19,878 nt of DNA from Thermotogae bacterium (GTDB taxonomy: Bacteria > Thermotogota > Thermotogae > UBA12178). Made by a program: the position numbers and the translations under genes. The notes under the pieces were generated by a model. The model did no database searches, was not told where the DNA came from, and saw nothing but the letters and a program-made list of their open reading frames with translations. Shown here piece after piece: positions 1-6,960 of the stretch. The DNA is taken from positions 1-19,878 of the forward strand of contig QNAP01000005.1 of assembly GCA_003641795.1 (NCBI GenBank). The letters are read 5' to 3'. The stretch's first letter is position 1. The number at the start of each line of letters is the position of its first letter.

Positions 1-17
1 AGTTCCGCCACTCTCGC

Positions 18-93
18 TGGTGACCCGCGTGGGACTCGAACCCACGACCCCCTGATTAAAAGTCAGGTGCTCTACCTGCTGAGCTAGCGGGTC
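18..93 (-). tRNA. tRNA-Lys (anticodon TTT)
   Basis: The reverse complement folds into a 76-base cloverleaf. The acceptor stem GACCCGC pairs with GCGGGTC. The D arm is closed by GCTC/GAGC, and the anticodon arm CCTGA/TCAGG holds the loop CTTTTAA with anticodon TTT, which reads lysine AAA/AAG codons. The T arm GTGGG/CCCAC has the canonical TTCGAGT loop. The discriminator base is A and the 3' CCA is encoded (bases 20-18). Nothing in the gene looks degenerate. It is transcribed leftwards, away from the decayed region beside it. Confidence 0.97.
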
Positions 94-127
94 CTACACG
101 GCGGGCCACCGCGGACGCGCCGCGAAT

Positions 128-156
128 ATTCTATCAGAAAAACCACAGGTTTTCAA
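128..156 (-). promoter_or_regulatory. sigma-70-type promoter of the tRNA-Lys gene
   Basis: On the minus strand a -35 box TTGAAA (bases 156-151) and a -10 box TAGAAT (bases 133-128) are separated by exactly 17 bases. Transcription would start near base 121, leaving a short, very G+C-rich leader before the tRNA 5' end at 93. This is the best consensus promoter seen in the window and it points directly into the tRNA. Confidence 0.8.
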
Positions 157-179
157 GTACCCGGGAGTTTCCACGAGTC

Positions 180-930
180 TCAAGCAAAGAATCCGAGTGA
201 GAAACTTCTTGAATTATACACCTTCTTCTCGAGCGAGCCCTCGAGTGAACTTAACCCTCTTCCTCTTTCTCCCCATGATCGCCACCATTGGCCTATCGCA
301 AGGAACATCAGTACATATTTTGCTTGCGTGTACTCCTTTCCGAAGATGGAGAGGATCTGTTCAGGGAAGGCAAGCATCCAAATGGCGAGAGGCAGTGTGA
401 GTGATACTATCCACCTGGTGATGTCAGCATACATTTTTGCAAGGGTTTCCCTGTCACCTGTGTGGTAGAGTTCAGAGATTATTGCAGCGAATATAGAGCT
501 AAAGGTTGTGAAGAAGAATACGGACAGTTGTGCAACAGTGTCTGAAATTGTGTACATACCAGCACTTTTGGAGTCCAGGTATATTCCAGGGATTAAGCGA
601 TTAACCTGTCCCATGGGGAAGTAAGTGAAGCTCACAAAAAGCATGTTTGAGGAATATCCCACTGTGTATTCCCCCAGAAATCTTATAGCTCCTGTCTCAT
701 ATCAAAGATCGAGAACATAACTCCCACATTTGCGATGGTGAGACCGAGGGAGTAAAGCCCATATTTGTCTGCTCCGAAAAACGAGCGAGGACGGTTTGAA
801 GGGAAAATCCAAGGGCGTATCCGAGTATTCTGCTTGTGAAGACAAGCCCGGCTTGCTTTGTGGCTGTTCTCATGTATATGCTGTACTCGTCCTCCAACTT
901 CTCCAGCACCCCCGGGTATTCTCTTTGCAA
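180..930 (-). pseudogene. decayed oligosaccharide flippase (Wzx/MATE-like)
   Basis: Three reading frames together spell parts of a polysaccharide-biosynthesis flippase, a 12-14 helix membrane protein that moves lipid-linked oligosaccharide across the inner membrane. The N-terminal helix (QAGLVFTSRILGYALGF) lies at about 820-870. A frameshift leads into GADKYGLYSLGL, and another into GAIRFLGEYTVGYSS near 660-690. The frame then jumps straight to a mid-protein segment (LIPGIYLDSKSAGMYTISD and the following helices, about 315-620), so roughly 150 residues normally found between these parts are missing. After AIGQ (about 290) the similarity stops. About 250 of the usual 480-500 residues remain. 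The family call is from motif recognition; decay is clear from two frameshifts plus the internal gap. Confidence 0.75.
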
Positions 931-1428
931 CCTTTTTCATGATGACATGCACGGATTAGTGCTATAGGGAAAAAGCTTCCAAAAGCACCATCAAGAATTC
1001 TTGTTCGAGTGCTTTTTGAGCTCGTATACATCTTAGAAATAGACTTATGCGCTTGCAATCGTGCATTTTTTATGCTGTTTTATGCTATTATTAATTATGG
1101 TGAATCATTAACGAACAATATTGAAAAATGCTTAATGTAGTCTCCGTTGGAAGCATTCGAGTCTTCTCTTTTGGAATCGATGTCTTTTTTAGTTCCACAG
1201 GTGTGAACATACGTGCAGAGTTGTGCTTGGAGCCCTTCCGTAGCGACCAATGGGCAGCCTGGATAAAATCAAAGAGGAAGCCGAAAATGAAAGAGAAAAG
1301 AGGAGATGGTTCATGGACGGGCCATCAATTTGACAGAAGAAGATGAGGATTTCTTTGATCAAAAAAGGCTGAGATTTTCGGCAAGTCAAGATCCTATTTA
1401 GAAAATGTCCGTCGGGAGGAGGTGGAAA
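931..1428. other. 500-base gap, no supportable gene
   Basis: No credible gene is visible here. Short open frames exist on both strands, but none has a ribosome site together with recognisable protein content. On the minus strand, about 1000-1045, roughly 17 codons resemble the start of a TetR-type helix-turn-helix (TRTRILDGAFGSFF), too little to call. The part around 1050-1110 is A+T-rich and has a tandem near-repeat TTTTATGCTG/TTTTATGCTA (1067-1086), which could belong to an old promoter. Confidence 0.4.
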
Positions 1429-1846
1429 ATGAGCAAAACAGTAATAGTTAGTGATCTTCATATAGGCGATATGTCCGAAGCTGATGATTTCTACACCTCT
1501 GGAAATTTCGAGCATTTCATGGAATTTTTGAAGTGGATCGAAGAAAACCGGCGCCACACCTTCCAGTAACGAATATCGAGGCGATTTTTCGGAGTATGAA
1601 AAAGGTGCCCACGAGCTGGGAGATCGGCTCTTAGGAACCTCCCATGAAAGTTCTCGGGTATTTGTGATTCTCGGACATACACATAAACCTTCTCTCAGAG
1701 AGTTGAACAACAGGATTGTTTATGCGAACGCAGGTTCATGGGTGAAAAGGCCAGCCACATTTTGTTTATTCGATTCATCGACGGATTCCATTTTCCTGTA
1801 TGAATGGAGCAACGGGAAATCAGTAGAGCTCGATCGATTATCGTAG
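1429..1846 (+). pseudogene. decayed calcineurin-like metallophosphoesterase
   Basis: The ATG at 1429 has a good ribosome site (GGAGGAGG, 1417-1424) and starts a frame with the first metal-binding motif of the family, VSDLHIGD. It ends in TAA at 1567-1569 after 46 codons. A second frame (about 1571-1846) carries the closing motif ILGHTHKPSL, followed by NAGSW, as in the C-terminal half of these enzymes. The middle of the enzyme, including the GD and GNHD metal-ligand motifs and about 100 residues, is absent, and the two halves are in different frames. The family hydrolyses phosphomono- or diesters with two metal ions; this copy cannot. The intact ribosome site suggests fairly recent loss. Confidence 0.8.
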
Positions 1847-2069
1847 AATCCAGACTGACGTCTAATCCGATAAAAGGCTGAAAAGGCAAGGTAGGATTTT
1901 GGGTAAAAGGGTAGCTTATGTTGCGCTTTTCCAATAAAGCCACGTTTGGCGGTGTGCAATCAAGTTGACGGAATCGTGGTTCAAGAGAAATTCTGCAAAA
2001 AAGTCATCGTTTTTGGTACAAAGCGCGCATTGCGAAAATTGCAGATACTATTTTGTAAGGGGGGGTAAC

Positions 2070-2552
2070 ATGTCAAGACTCAGGACGGCAGATTTCTATT
2101 ATGGGTGTGTTCTCTCAATGCTGTTCAACAATGGGGACGGTGGGATTGTTCCAATCTTGGTAAAAAGTAGTGAAGAGAGGCGCGTATACAATTTCTCAAC
2201 TGATGAAGGCGACGTTGTGTTATTTATCAAGTACAGATCTAACTGCAATAAGACCAAAAAGCAAGACTATAAGAGCTGGGCATTTACATTGACTGATGAT
2301 GATGTGAAGAAAATCAAAGAGTACACGAATATGGAGAATAAGGCTTTGCGTCTTGCACTTGTATTAGGAATGGCGAATTTGCACGAGAGTGAGCTTGCTA
2401 TTCTCTATCCAGAGGAAGTTGATGTCTTAATTGAGTCATGCAAGGGTCATTTCACCATCACCAGGCAGAAGAAAGAGAGAGCGTTCAGAATAATCATGAA
2501 AGGTTCGCGGAAAAACTCTTTGAGGATTCCTACCAATAGGAAATTGTTTTGA
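2070..2552 (+). CDS. uncharacterised 160-aa protein
   Basis: I do not recognise this family. The ATG at 2070 is preferred to the TTG at 1965 because a strong purine run (AAGGGGGGG, 2057-2065) lies just before it and the upstream 35 residues look non-coding. The protein begins MSRLRTADFYYGCVLSMLFNN and is soluble with mixed charge. It has a central hydrophobic strand followed by lysines (DVVLFIKYRSNCNKTKK), then a helical stretch (about residues 80-115) and a basic C-terminus. There is no signal peptide or membrane segment. The alternation GDVVLFIKY faintly recalls nuclease-fold strands, but no catalytic motif can be defended. It is the only intact-looking gene in about 4 kb of decayed DNA, so it may be selected for, or be a late arrival. 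Confidence 0.6.
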   Translation: MSRLRTADFYYGCVLSMLFNNGDGGIVPILVKSSEERRVYNFSTDEGDVVLFIKYRSNCNKTKKQDYKSWAFTLTDDDVKKIKEYTNMENKALRLALVLGMANLHESELAILYPEEVDVLIESCKGHFTITRQKKERAFRIIMKGSRKNSLRIPTNRKLF

Positions 2553-2953
2553 GCAGAGGCATCAACTTTAAAGAGTTTTGAAGTTGTTGACCTTTCGCTC
2601 AGTTGATGCTCGCTCTCCTTCTTGTTCGCATCCACAAACGATCCCCGTGAAGATTTGCCGTCGTGGTTCAGTTTCGCTTTTCGCCACATCCCTGTGGCTT
2701 CAGAGTCGTTTTGTCTGAACGCTCTTCCGCACTCACAAGTCTCGTTCAGGGTCAACTTTATGATTGTGTTTGCGGTTTCCCCTCAAACGGCCGGTTCATC
2801 CTTTTCCGATTCGTTGAGTTGACGCCCTTGGAAATTGCCTTGAGTAAAGTGTGAAAATCCTTTGCGATTTTTCAAGCTTTTTAGGCAGAGTGTATGTTTT
2901 AACACCCAAACCCGTGGAGGTGAAATTCGAGTCTTCACAAACGTCCTATTTGA

Positions 2954-2994
2954 GGTTTCCGCAAATCTGCACCTCTCAGATTTGAGGCAAAACC
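2954..2994 (+). other. long imperfect hairpin
   Basis: Bases CAAATCTG (2962-2969) and CAGATTTG (2977-2984) pair perfectly around the 7-base loop CACCTCT. Below one G-A mismatch the stem continues with CC/GG and, after a 2-base bulge, GGTTT/AAACC, giving 15 pairs in all. AGGAGG follows immediately (2995-3000), and the loop bases CCUCU could pair with GGAGG using one wobble. It could be a structured RNA leader or a palindromic repeat; it carries no T-run, so it is not a normal terminator. Confidence 0.4.
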
Positions 2995-3011
2995 AGGAGG
3001 CAGGGATATTG

Positions 3012-3065
3012 GTGCATTGGAAGCTATGGCGAATATATTTCTTCTTTTGGATTCTCGACCAATGA
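3012..3065 (+). CDS. possible 17-aa hydrophobic peptide
   Basis: A GTG at 3012 follows AGGAGG (2995-3000) at a spacing of 11 bases and opens a 17-codon frame ending in TGA: a short basic start (HWKLWR), an aromatic, hydrophobic core (IYFFFWIL), then DQ. This is the composition of a single short membrane-inserting peptide such as a type I toxin or a leader peptide. The same frame is open further upstream to about 2862. Chance occurrence is quite possible in a non-coding region of this size, so the entry is tentative. Confidence 0.15.
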   Translation: MHWKLWRIYFFFWILDQ

Positions 3066-3073
3066 AAGAACAA

Positions 3074-3090
3074 CCCCGCCCGAAGGCGGG
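3074..3090 (-). terminator. terminator-like hairpin
   Basis: CCCGCC (3075-3080) and GGCGGG (3085-3090) pair perfectly around CGAA, a stable G+C hairpin. Read on the minus strand it is followed by the T-rich stretch GGTTGTTCTTTC; on the plus strand no T-run follows. It lies about 65 bases past the stop of the decayed minus-strand gene at 3154-3560, so it is best read as that gene's old rho-independent terminator. Confidence 0.5.
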
Positions 3091-3153
3091 ACGAAAGAAT
3101 AAGGTATGGATTCGATATCGTTCTGCACCTTTCGAAGCTTACGGTTGTTAACA

Positions 3154-3560
3154 CTAATTCCCCATTAAAGCTTTGACTGAACTTACTGGATCATCCAAAG
3201 GTATGTCAACCATGTGCCAAATGGGCTGATTTGTAGTTATTCCCACTGGTGTTCTGTACACGAGTTCGTTCTTTGGAGAGATGATCATAATCATTTCTGG
3301 GGCAAGTGGTGGCGATAGTTTTTCATCACAGGAATCGCTTCTTCCATGTTAAGAACCACTACTTGTACCCCTTCGATCTCCTCCAGTTGCTTGGAAAGTT
3401 CCTCTTCAAAGTAAGGTTACTGGGTTGCTCCTATAATCTGTTAACTGGATGTCTGGGATCGTCAGCTCTTTTCCAAGTATCGGTACGAGTATCCTCGTCA
3501 GCCCGAAATAAGCCACGGAGTCGCTCTCGGTGTTCCATTTGTGCTTCACAAATGGATATG
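3154..3560 (-). pseudogene. decayed gene, family not recognised
   Basis: Three successive minus-strand frames give continuous, protein-like sequence with two frameshifts. The first covers about 3415-3560 (AYFGLTRILVPILGKELTIP, then SNPVTLL). The second covers about 3300-3415 (FEEELSKQLEEIEGVQVVVL, then EEAIPVMKNY). The third runs to the TAG at 3154-3156 (MIIISPKNELVYRTPVGITT-like text, then PIWHMVDIPLDDPVSS). The alternating strand/helix pattern looks like the C-terminal 120-130 residues of a soluble alpha/beta protein, but I cannot name it. The N-terminal part is gone or lies in sequence too decayed to follow. A terminator-like hairpin lies downstream at 3074-3090. Confidence 0.55.
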
Positions 3561-3589
3561 AAGATACTTACCTGTTATTGAAGGGAATA

Positions 3590-3673
3590 ATGAGAGAGAA
3601 AGATCTTAAAGAAATATCTCAGTACTTCGAAGTGAAAGAAGGAAGAATTGTAATAAGGAATCAGAGAAAATAA
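3590..3673 (+). CDS. possible 27-aa peptide or gene fragment
   Basis: ATG at 3590 opens a 27-residue charged frame (MREKDLKEISQYFEVKEGR and on to NQRK) ending in TAA at 3671-3673. AAGGGA (3581-3586) lies before it, but only 3 bases away, too close for good initiation. The residue mix is protein-like. Given the trpA remnant directly downstream, it may be a scrap of another gene lost from the same place. I do not recognise it. Confidence 0.2.
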   Translation: MREKDLKEISQYFEVKEGRIVIRNQRK

Positions 3674-3713
3674 GTTCCCTCCTTATGTTGGAGTTATTAA
3701 GAACCCTAACACG

Positions 3714-4085
3714 ATGTCGACAAAATTTGAAAGGGTGAACAAAGAACCGAAGAGGCATAGCAGGGTAATAGGAGCGTTTCCGGGGGAAGAATCATCGTGT
3801 CACGTACCCTTTACATGATGAGCTATCTCAATCCGATGTTGAACTACCTAAAGGAGTGCAACATCCTGTTTGAGAGACTGAAAGAAGTGGGCATCAGGGG
3901 GCTTATTATCCCTGATCTACCTTTGAGGGAAGTAGAAAGCTCGGTTCTGATATCTCCAAAAAGAGGCAAGTAAAGCAGCTTTGGGAAATGGTCGACGGTG
4001 TGATAGTTGGGAGTGCACTCGTCAGGGCAATCGAAAAAAAGGACTCGAAAAGGTTAGAAAAGCGGTGAAAGAGCTCATAACGTGA
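3714..4085 (+). pseudogene. trpA: decayed tryptophan synthase alpha chain
   Basis: TrpA cleaves indole-3-glycerol phosphate and passes indole to TrpB. Two hallmark pieces survive: YMMSYLNPMLNYL followed by GIRGLIIPDLPLREV (about 3811-3935), which matches the YNP and PDLP motifs of strand/loop 4-6, and VDGVIVGSALVRAIE (about 3990-4035), the phosphate-binding end of the barrel. About 80 residues between them are missing. A further single-base shift near 4066 separates KRLEK from VKELIT and the TGA at 4083-4085. The first 30 codons from ATG 3714 may be the original N-terminus (STKFERVNKEPKR) but are poorly preserved. No other trp gene is visible, so the cell probably lacks this step unless another copy exists. 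Confidence 0.8.
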
Positions 4086-4157
4086 AAGCCGAATAGAAGA
4101 TGTATCGATTTCCATCCCCGTTTAAGAAGCGTGTTTTTGTGGCCGCATTCTTTACGA

Positions 4158-4220
4158 ATTTGCAAACCGAATGTAACGCCTTTGGGTTAGCATTTGAACA
4201 AACGTGCAGCACAAATGTGC
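4158..4220 (+). promoter_or_regulatory. candidate operator region before the catabolic operon
   Basis: Just before the aldolase ribosome site lies the palindrome GCACA-AA-TGTGC (4209-4220). Upstream, TTTGCAAACCGAATG (about 4158-4172) and CATTTGAACAAACG (about 4190-4203) are arranged roughly as opposed half-sites. The SorC-family regulator encoded next would be the natural ligand. A poor promoter match (TTTACG, 17 bases, TAACGC) overlaps this stretch. The symmetry is seen directly; its role as operator is inferred. Confidence 0.3.
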
Positions 4221-4234
4221 AAGGAGAGATAAGG

Positions 4235-4987
4235 ATGTCAGGAAAACGGCTAAGGTTGAGTAGAATTTTCGGAGGTGATGGCAGAACTGTTATCGTGGCG
4301 CTCGATCACGGGCAGTTCCAAGGACCGATATCGGGTATCTTCGATCTACCTTCTACCATAGAGAAGATCATCTCCGGCGGTCCCGATGCGCTTATATTGA
4401 ACCCTGGAATCGTTGCAAAGCATGCCGATCTCCTCGCTGGGAAAACCTCGGTGATAGTACGAATCACTGGTGCATCGACAAGCTATAGCCCTTCCTTTGA
4501 CTACCACAGACTCACGACTTCTGTCGAGTATGCCCTATCAATGGGAGCGGACGCGGTTATCGTGATGGGGTTCATCGGTGGGCCTGGCGAAAGCAGCTCC
4601 CTCGAGTTGATAGGCCACACTGCCGAAGTCTGTGACAAACATGGGCTGCCGCTGATAGTTGAAATGCTCCCACAAGATCCCGAACACTCTGCGGATCCTA
4701 AGTATATCTCAATTGGCGCGAGGGCCGCATACGAGCTCGGTGCCGATGTGTTGAAGATTTACTACACCGGAAAAGATTCCCTCTCCAAGATAGTTGATTC
4801 GGTTGCGATTCGCGTGGTGATCGCCGGGGGGCCGAAAGACAAAGACGCGTTCGCTATGGCACGCGAGGCAATCCAGCTCGGGGCGAGGGGCGTCGCTTTC
4901 GGTCGAAACGTCTTTCAAGCGGAAGATCCGGAAAGATGTGTAAAAGAGCTCGTGAAGATAGTACATGAACGGTGTGCCGGTGCGTGA
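4235..4987 (+). CDS. class I aldolase, DhnA/LsrF type
   Basis: 250-aa TIM-barrel aldolase of the DhnA/FbaB/LsrF group, cytoplasmic, expected to cleave a phosphorylated ketose or related acyl compound through a Schiff base. Visible signs are ALDHG (22-26) near the N-terminus, the presumed Schiff-base lysine K174 in DVLKIYYTG, and phosphate-binding turns IAGGPKDKD (about 196-204) and GVAFGRNVFQ (219-228). ATG 4235 is chosen because AAGGAGAG lies 4221-4228; the same frame is open upstream to 4100 over non-coding-like sequence. Length is normal for LsrF-type enzymes (about 250-290). It is the first gene of the operon and lies directly before the SorC-family regulator, an arrangement also known from AI-2 (lsr) systems. 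The exact substrate cannot be read from the sequence. Confidence 0.88.
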   Translation: MSGKRLRLSRIFGGDGRTVIVALDHGQFQGPISGIFDLPSTIEKIISGGPDALILNPGIVAKHADLLAGKTSVIVRITGASTSYSPSFDYHRLTTSVEYALSMGADAVIVMGFIGGPGESSSLELIGHTAEVCDKHGLPLIVEMLPQDPEHSADPKYISIGARAAYELGADVLKIYYTGKDSLSKIVDSVAIRVVIAGGPKDKDAFAMAREAIQLGARGVAFGRNVFQAEDPERCVKELVKIVHERCAGA

Positions 4988-5004
4988 AACAGGGGGCTTA
5001 TGGT

Positions 5005-5958
5005 GTGGATTTGAATGAACTCGCGTATCGCGCTGCGCGGCTTTACTATCTCGAGGGTCTAACCCAACAACAAATCGCCAGTCAGCTTGGCATATCCAGG
5101 TCGAAGGTGTCGAGACTTCTCGCCTACGCACGGGAAGTCGGTATGGTCGAGATAAAACTAAAGGCCCCGGGCATCAGAAGTGAAAGATTCTTGTCGGACT
5201 TTCTGAAGGAGCGGCTGGGATTGAAGGAGGTGGTGGTAGCGGAAGCAACCGAAAGAGACGAAGAGCATATACTGGAAAAGATCGCGAAGGCTGGTTCCGA
5301 GTATATATCGAAGGTGTTGAAAAATGGCCAAATCGTGGGATGGGGATGGGGGAGAACGATGTATAAAACGGTGCATGCATTGAGAAACGATGGAGAGCCC
5401 CACTTTTCAAGTATTTTTATCCCGCTTATCGGGGGAGCCGGGCAGTCGGCAAGGCATTATCAGGTAAACTCCCTCGTTGAAAGAGCCGCCGAGATCTTCA
5501 AAGCCCAAGTGATGTACCTCAACGCCCCGGCGTTTTTTGCGGACAAGAACACACTTGAACTGTTTTTGAAAGAAAAACAGGTCTCGAACGTTTTGGAAAT
5601 GTGGAAGAAGCTCGATATAGCTATCTTTGGGCTTGGCAAACCTGTTTACGACTCTGAAATCATCAGATCCGAGATCGATAGCTCTATAATAATGGACCTC
5701 CTCAGAGAAAAGGCCGTCGGAGATATACTGGCGCGTTTCTTTAACCCAAGTGGAAAAATCTGTAGCTCCACCTTAAACGAACTCATCTTCGGCATCGGCA
5801 TGGACGATCTCTTAAAGGTACCCACGAGGATATGCCTGTGTGGCGGTGAAAAAAAGGTGGACGGCATAATCACGGCTTCTAAGGAGGGGTATTTAAACGT
5901 TCTCGTCATAGACTCTATAACAGCGAATACTGTTCTTAACAGGCTGAAAGGAGAGTAA
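5005..5958 (+). CDS. SorC-family transcriptional regulator
   Basis: 317-aa DNA-binding repressor or activator with a C-terminal sugar-phosphate sensing domain (SorC/DeoR/CggR/LsrR family). The N-terminus has a winged helix-turn-helix: LTQQQIASQLGISRSKVSRLL at residues 19-39. The effector domain follows, with GWGWGRTM and FIPLIGGAGQSARHYQVNSL typical of the family. GTG 5005 follows AGGGGG (4991-4996) at a good spacing and gives the usual family length; a GTG at 4972 in the same frame would overlap the aldolase by 16 bases and is less likely. As second gene of the operon it probably regulates itself, sensing a phosphorylated intermediate, perhaps the aldolase substrate. Confidence 0.9.
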   Translation: MDLNELAYRAARLYYLEGLTQQQIASQLGISRSKVSRLLAYAREVGMVEIKLKAPGIRSERFLSDFLKERLGLKEVVVAEATERDEEHILEKIAKAGSEYISKVLKNGQIVGWGWGRTMYKTVHALRNDGEPHFSSIFIPLIGGAGQSARHYQVNSLVERAAEIFKAQVMYLNAPAFFADKNTLELFLKEKQVSNVLEMWKKLDIAIFGLGKPVYDSEIIRSEIDSSIIMDLLREKAVGDILARFFNPSGKICSSTLNELIFGIGMDDLLKVPTRICLCGGEKKVDGIITASKEGYLNVLVIDSITANTVLNRLKGE

Positions 5959-5964
5959 AAGGGA

Positions 5965-6960
5965 ATGAAGGCACTTTTTTACTTAGGGCCCAGGAAGCTT
6001 GAACTCAAGGAGGTAGAGGAACCTAAGGACAAAGATAGGGTGATCGTTAAAGTTTTGGAAGCTGGCGTATGTGGAACCGATATCAAAACGTTTTTACGTG
6101 GTCATCATCTCTTTAAACCACCAACGATATTGGGGCATGAATGTTATGGCGTCATCGTTGAAAAGCCCTCCTTCTTAGAAGATGTAAAGATTGGTGATCA
6201 TGTTGTAGTTGCACCGTACGCCGAATGTAGCGTTTGTGAAAAGTGTAGAAGTGGATTTCCGGAGTTGTGTGAGAAGAAGACGTATATTTCGAGTGGATGT
6301 TTCGCGCAGTACATAACGATCTCTGTTCAACACAGCTTAAGAGGGCTCTTCAAGGTAAAAGAACCGGGAAGACAAATAGTGTTGGCTGAACCTCTCGCCT
6401 GTGTGATCGGTACGATCAGAAAGTTCCCAAATGGCAAGCATATATTGATAGTTGGTGGAGGGGTCATGGGAGCGCTCTTTGCCATTTATCTGAGCACTAA
6501 GGGAGTGCATGTCGAAATTGTGGAACCGTTTGAATGGCGGATGGCTTTCTTAAGGGATCTGGGATTTCACGTCGTAAAACCCGGCTCCTTGGAAGAAGGT
6601 AATTACGACACGATCGTGATCGCCGTGACCATAGACGAACCTTTTCAGTACCTGGACGCGCTGCGCGACGGAGGGCGCTTGATTCTGTTCGGCGGCTATC
6701 CAAAAGACAGACGGCTTACGTTAGACCCGTACCACCTGCATTATCGGGAGGTGACCATCAGCGGGAGCTTCGGTTACAGCTTGCCCGATTTCGCCGAAGC
6801 ACTTGAGGAACTTGGGAAGGAGAAAGAGTTGTACGCGAAGCTCGTGACCCATAATTACTCGCTTTTCGAATACGACAAGGCATTCGAGAGGGCTTTGAAT
6901 AAAGAATGCATGAAAGTCTCACTTGGGATGTGGGAGAGTGAAGAAACGGGAGCACCGTGA
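5965..6960 (+). CDS. zinc-dependent alcohol/polyol dehydrogenase (MDR family)
   Basis: 331-aa medium-chain dehydrogenase, expected to oxidise a sugar alcohol or hydroxyl with NAD(P). Catalytic zinc ligands are Cys36 (GVCGTD), His58 (GHE) and Glu142 (AEPLAC). The structural zinc site has Cys88, Cys91, Cys94 and Cys102. The Rossmann motif GGGVMG spans 164-169, with an acidic residue (VEIVEP) at the end of the second strand that favours NAD. GGAGAG (about 5950-5955) precedes ATG 5965. It starts 6 bases after the regulator stop. Its end overlaps the first permease gene. Sorbitol, threonine and 2,3-butanediol dehydrogenases share this layout, so substrate remains open. Confidence 0.9.
   Translation: MKALFYLGPRKLELKEVEEPKDKDRVIVKVLEAGVCGTDIKTFLRGHHLFKPPTILGHECYGVIVEKPSFLEDVKIGDHVVVAPYAECSVCEKCRSGFPELCEKKTYISSGCFAQYITISVQHSLRGLFKVKEPGRQIVLAEPLACVIGTIRKFPNGKHILIVGGGVMGALFAIYLSTKGVHVEIVEPFEWRMAFLRDLGFHVVKPGSLEEGNYDTIVIAVTIDEPFQYLDALRDGGRLILFGGYPKDRRLTLDPYHLHYREVTISGSFGYSLPDFAEALEELGKEKELYAKLVTHNYSLFEYDKAFERALNKECMKVSLGMWESEETGAP

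Larger units (their letters stand above)
2553..3073. other. long non-coding stretch with structured elements
   Basis: About 520 bases without a convincing gene on either strand. Open frames of 60-120 codons occur, but they overlap one another on both strands, lack ribosome sites at their starts and contain no recognisable domain, as expected for shadows. Two inverted repeats stand out: CAACTT/AAGTTG (2563-2568 and 2581-2586), a weak candidate terminator just after the 160-aa gene, and a much longer hairpin at 2954-2994. The stretch may be a diverged repeat or another gene fossil. Confidence 0.4.

Noticed and set aside
18..93. tRNA-Lys as an integration site for the decayed region
   Set aside because: The tRNA 3' end faces the left edge of the window, away from the decayed genes, and I saw no repeat of the 3' end elsewhere in the window.
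990..1058. Possible TetR-type regulator N-terminus on the minus strand (STRTRILDGAFGSFF)
   Set aside because: Only about 17 residues fit the start of the helix-turn-helix; the recognition helix and the rest are absent and the frame then reads as unrelated sequence.
2563..2586. Terminator after the 160-aa gene (CAACTT/AAGTTG)
   Set aside because: Only six A+T-rich pairs with a 12-base loop and no T-run following.
4100..4234. Longer N-terminus for the aldolase from ATG 4100
   Set aside because: The added 45 residues do not match the family and would run over the operator-like sequence; ATG 4235 has its own ribosome site.
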